Positions 13,359-14,566 of a stretch of DNA of 14,566 bases are shown in pieces. Positions within the stretch are counted from its first letter, which is position 1, and each line of letters opens with the position of its first letter. The notes under the pieces are model-generated. The model was not told where the DNA came from and made no database searches. It saw only the letters and a program-made list of their open reading frames with translations. Both the position numbers and the translations under genes were made by a program. This stretch comes from CAYGWP01 sp964353455. Its GTDB lineage: Bacteria > Planctomycetota > Phycisphaerae > FEN-1346. The stretch lies in NCBI GenBank assembly GCA_964353455.1, contig CAYGWP010000506.1:1-14566 (forward strand), read 5' to 3'.

Positions 13359-14462
13359 GTGAATAGGATTGTGGATTGTGGATTGCGGATTGTGGATTCA
13401 AAACAGCAACATTTAGCCGCCGCGCTTGCGCGGCGCGTTGGTCATTGGCTGCTATGGCCGCTGATGGCGGCGGGTGTCGCGCTGGTCCTCCTGGGCGGAT
13501 GCTCGTGCGAAGGGCCGCGACGCCGGCCGCACGCCGCGATTCCTCTAGCGCCTGCGCCTCCGCCTCCGCCGCCTGTCGCCGGGTCCCAGGAACCCGTGGT
13601 CCGCATCCGTCTGGGCGATGAACTCGCGGGCCTTAAGGTCGGCGTGGATGGGCCGTGGCATCTCTCGAGCGCTGCCGGCGAGGTGGCCTCCGGCGCGGAC
13701 CTGGAATGGACAGAAGTCGTCTTCCGCGGCGGCGCGGTCGTCTTCGGCCCGCATGCCACGGTCCACGGGCCGCTTCAACTCCGTGCCGAACACGAAGGCG
13801 GCATCTGGCTCAGCCAGCGCATCGGCAGCCAGGACCGCGAGCGGCGATACCGCGGCGCCGTCCAGATACTTCCCACCGGCGCCGGCACGCTCCGGGTCAT
13901 CAACGTCCTCCCGATGGAGACCTACCTGTCTGGCGTCCTGGCGAACGAACTGCCCAAGACGTGGAAGGTCGAGACCTACAAGTCCCTGGCGGTTGCCGCG
14001 CGGACGTACGCCCTCTCTGAGCGGAACCTTCGCGGCCGCTACGACTTCGACATCTACGATTCCACCCAAAGCCAGGTCTATGGCGGATGCGGCACCGAGA
14101 CGCAGACCTCCTGGGACGCCGTCATGGCCACGTGGGGCATCGTGGCGACGTATCGCGGCGATGACGGGCGGCCGCTGCTCTTGCGGACCTACTACCACTC
14201 GACGTGCGGCGGGATGACGGCGCCGGCCGGGTCGGTCTTCGGCGGCGAGACGCCCCCGCCGCTCGCCGGCGGCGTCGCATGCAACTACTGCCGGCGGTCG
14301 CCCAGGTACCGCTGGCCCGACGTGGTCCTGACGAAGCAGGAGATCGGCGAGGCGCTCAGGCAGAGCGGCAACGCGGAACTGGCCCGCCGCAGCCGCGTTC
14401 AGCGGGTCGAGATCGCCCAGCGGGCCACGGGTCGCCGCGGCGACCCAGGGACGAAGTTGTAG
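13359..14462 (+). CDS. SpoIID/LytB-type lipoprotein, C-terminus apparently truncated
   Basis: Probable envelope peptidoglycan enzyme of the SpoIID (lytic transglycosylase) / LytB family. From GTG 13359 (aaaggtgag just upstream) the protein begins with residues encoded by heptamer repeats and stem-loop B4. A basic ARR, a hydrophobic stretch (30-46) and a lipobox-like LLGGC (C48) follow, suggesting lipidation. After a Pro-rich spacer comes the SpoIID core: YRGAVQILP, INVLPMETYLSGVLANELP (E197 corresponds to the catalytic Glu), SLAVAARTYAL, QVYGG and YYHSTCGGMT. H280, C283, C308 and C311 are likely zinc ligands by analogy with clostridial SpoIID. The family's conserved C-terminal GWGHGVG-type block is missing: the frame ends at TAG 14460-14462, soon after palindrome E3, inside the end of the opposing gas-vesicle gene. 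Activity is therefore doubtful. Confidence 0.8.
   Translation: MNRIVDCGLRIVDSKQQHLAAALARRVGHWLLWPLMAAGVALVLLGGCSCEGPRRRPHAAIPLAPAPPPPPPVAGSQEPVVRIRLGDELAGLKVGVDGPWHLSSAAGEVASGADLEWTEVVFRGGAVVFGPHATVHGPLQLRAEHEGGIWLSQRIGSQDRERRYRGAVQILPTGAGTLRVINVLPMETYLSGVLANELPKTWKVETYKSLAVAARTYALSERNLRGRYDFDIYDSTQSQVYGGCGTETQTSWDAVMATWGIVATYRGDDGRPLLLRTYYHSTCGGMTAPAGSVFGGETPPPLAGGVACNYCRRSPRYRWPDVVLTKQEIGEALRQSGNAELARRSRVQRVEIAQRATGRRGDPGTKL
13367..13398 (+). repeat. Heptamer array D, single-arm copy 3
   Basis: gattgtg, gattgtg, gattgcg, gattgtg and gatt in direct order (13367-13398). No inverted partner arm is visible downstream. It is translated as IVDCGLRIVD at the N-terminus of the SpoIID-type protein and is followed after 13 bases by stem-loop B copy 4. 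Confidence 0.8.
13412..13439 (+). repeat. Stem-loop element B, copy 4, inside a coding region
   Basis: TTTAGCC (13412-13418), stem gccgcg (13419-13424), CTTG (13425-13428), cgcggc (13429-13434), GCGTT. The preceding gcaaca is the same as in copy 1. Here the element falls within the presumed open frame of the SpoIID-type gene and encodes LAAALARRV, which would supply the positive n-region of the signal peptide. Confidence 0.8.
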
Positions 14463-14566
14463 GGCGGCCAGGGACCCGTCAGGAGCATCTTCGCGGAAGT
14501 CTCCTGCTGGAGTTGCCGGAACGCTTCCCGAAAGCGCTCCACGTTCTCGCGCCGGACGAGGAAGAA
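14399..14566 (-). CDS. C-terminal part of a GvpF/GvpL gas vesicle protein (partial)
   Basis: Minus-strand frame open from the window edge (14566) to a TGA whose complement is at 14399-14401, 55 codons. The peptide FFLVRRENVERFREAF...SAKMLLTGPWPPYNFV carries the GPWPPY-x-FV ending that is diagnostic of GvpF/GvpL, accessory proteins of gas vesicle assembly. Family members normally stop at or just after that motif; here about 16 further residues (PGSPRRPVARWAISTR) are encoded by palindrome E3 and the antisense of the SpoIID gene. It converges on the SpoIID gene and overlaps it by 64 bases. The rest of the gene, and any gvp cluster, would lie beyond the right edge. GvpF and GvpL cannot be told apart from this part. 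Confidence 0.82.
   Translation of the reverse strand, partial: FFLVRRENVERFREAFRQLQQETSAKMLLTGPWPPYNFVPGSPRRPVARWAISTR
14429..14446. repeat. Palindrome E, copy 3, at the SpoIID/Gvp junction
   Basis: gggtcgccgcggcgaccc is a perfect 18-base palindrome containing the family core. To its left the plus strand still reads as SpoIID-like sequence. To its right the minus strand reads as intact GvpF/L. It marks the point where both genes lose their normal ends. Confidence 0.7.

Noticed and set aside
14447..14566. Frameshifted remainder of the SpoIID C-terminus downstream of the stop
   Set aside because: The three plus-strand frames show no GWGHGVG-like block, and the minus strand is coherent GvpF/L sequence, so a simple frameshift does not explain the truncation.
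1..14566. tRNA or rRNA genes
   Set aside because: No cloverleaf with a GGTTCRA-type arm in the right context and no rRNA-like segment was recognised by eye; this was not checked with a covariance model.

Overview
The window is GC-rich, tightly packed and almost entirely plus-strand. It looks like a Planctomycetota chromosome, most likely a Phycisphaerae-like lineage and possibly a metagenome-derived contig. The grounds are two long type IV filament ATPases beside PilT, oversized pseudopilins with FTLVELLVV leaders, a TPR protein carrying RNA-polymerase alpha-CTD modules, frequent GTG/TTG starts, and many small palindromic intergenic repeats. The taxonomic call is inference; there is no rRNA or tRNA here.

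Layout. 1-46: last codons of a probable TGS-domain protein. 47-423: gene-free leader with a double-hairpin repeat and a candidate sigma70 promoter. 424-9849: one long filament operon (type IV pilus / type II secretion class) in the order extension ATPase with an intact c-di-GMP-type MshEN motif, PilT-like ATPase, second GspE/PilB ATPase with a degenerate MshEN motif, GspF/PilC platform protein, and four pseudopilins. Three of these are GspG-like (two are clear tandem duplicates) and one is GspH/FimT-like. 9849-11582: hypA, hypB and tatA, bounded on both sides by copies of one terminator-like inverted repeat. 11588-12664: a gene with its own strong promoter encoding TPRs followed by two alpha-CTD-like helix-hairpin-helix domains. 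12671-13330: queH. 13359-14462: a SpoIID/LytB-type lipoprotein that appears 3'-truncated. 14399-14566 (minus): the C-terminal end of a GvpF/GvpL gas-vesicle protein, converging on and overlapping the SpoIID gene.

How they work together. The filament genes supply the motor, platform and pseudopilins of one envelope machine. The pseudopilins keep the C-terminal aspartate/asparagine pattern of the calcium-binding GspG loop, yet the operon has a PilT-type ATPase, so it reads as a T4P/T2SS hybrid. HypA/HypB are nickel-insertion factors and TatA exports folded proteins. QueH is the last step of queuosine synthesis. No shared pathway among these later genes is evident.

The most unusual content is the repeat layer. 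There are at least five families: (A) a paired catggtcac hairpin; (B) four copies of a small stem-loop, TTTAGCC + 7-bp stem + GCGT, three with a CTTG loop and with stems that differ by compensatory changes; (C) two AAAAGAAAAGGGTCC palindromes acting as likely bidirectional terminators; (D) heptamer GATTGTG arrays in inverted arms, which have been translated into the ends of HypB, QueH and the SpoIID protein; (E) the palindrome GTCGCCGCGGCGAC, one copy lying exactly at the broken SpoIID/Gvp junction. Families B and D are the best candidates for something under-described.
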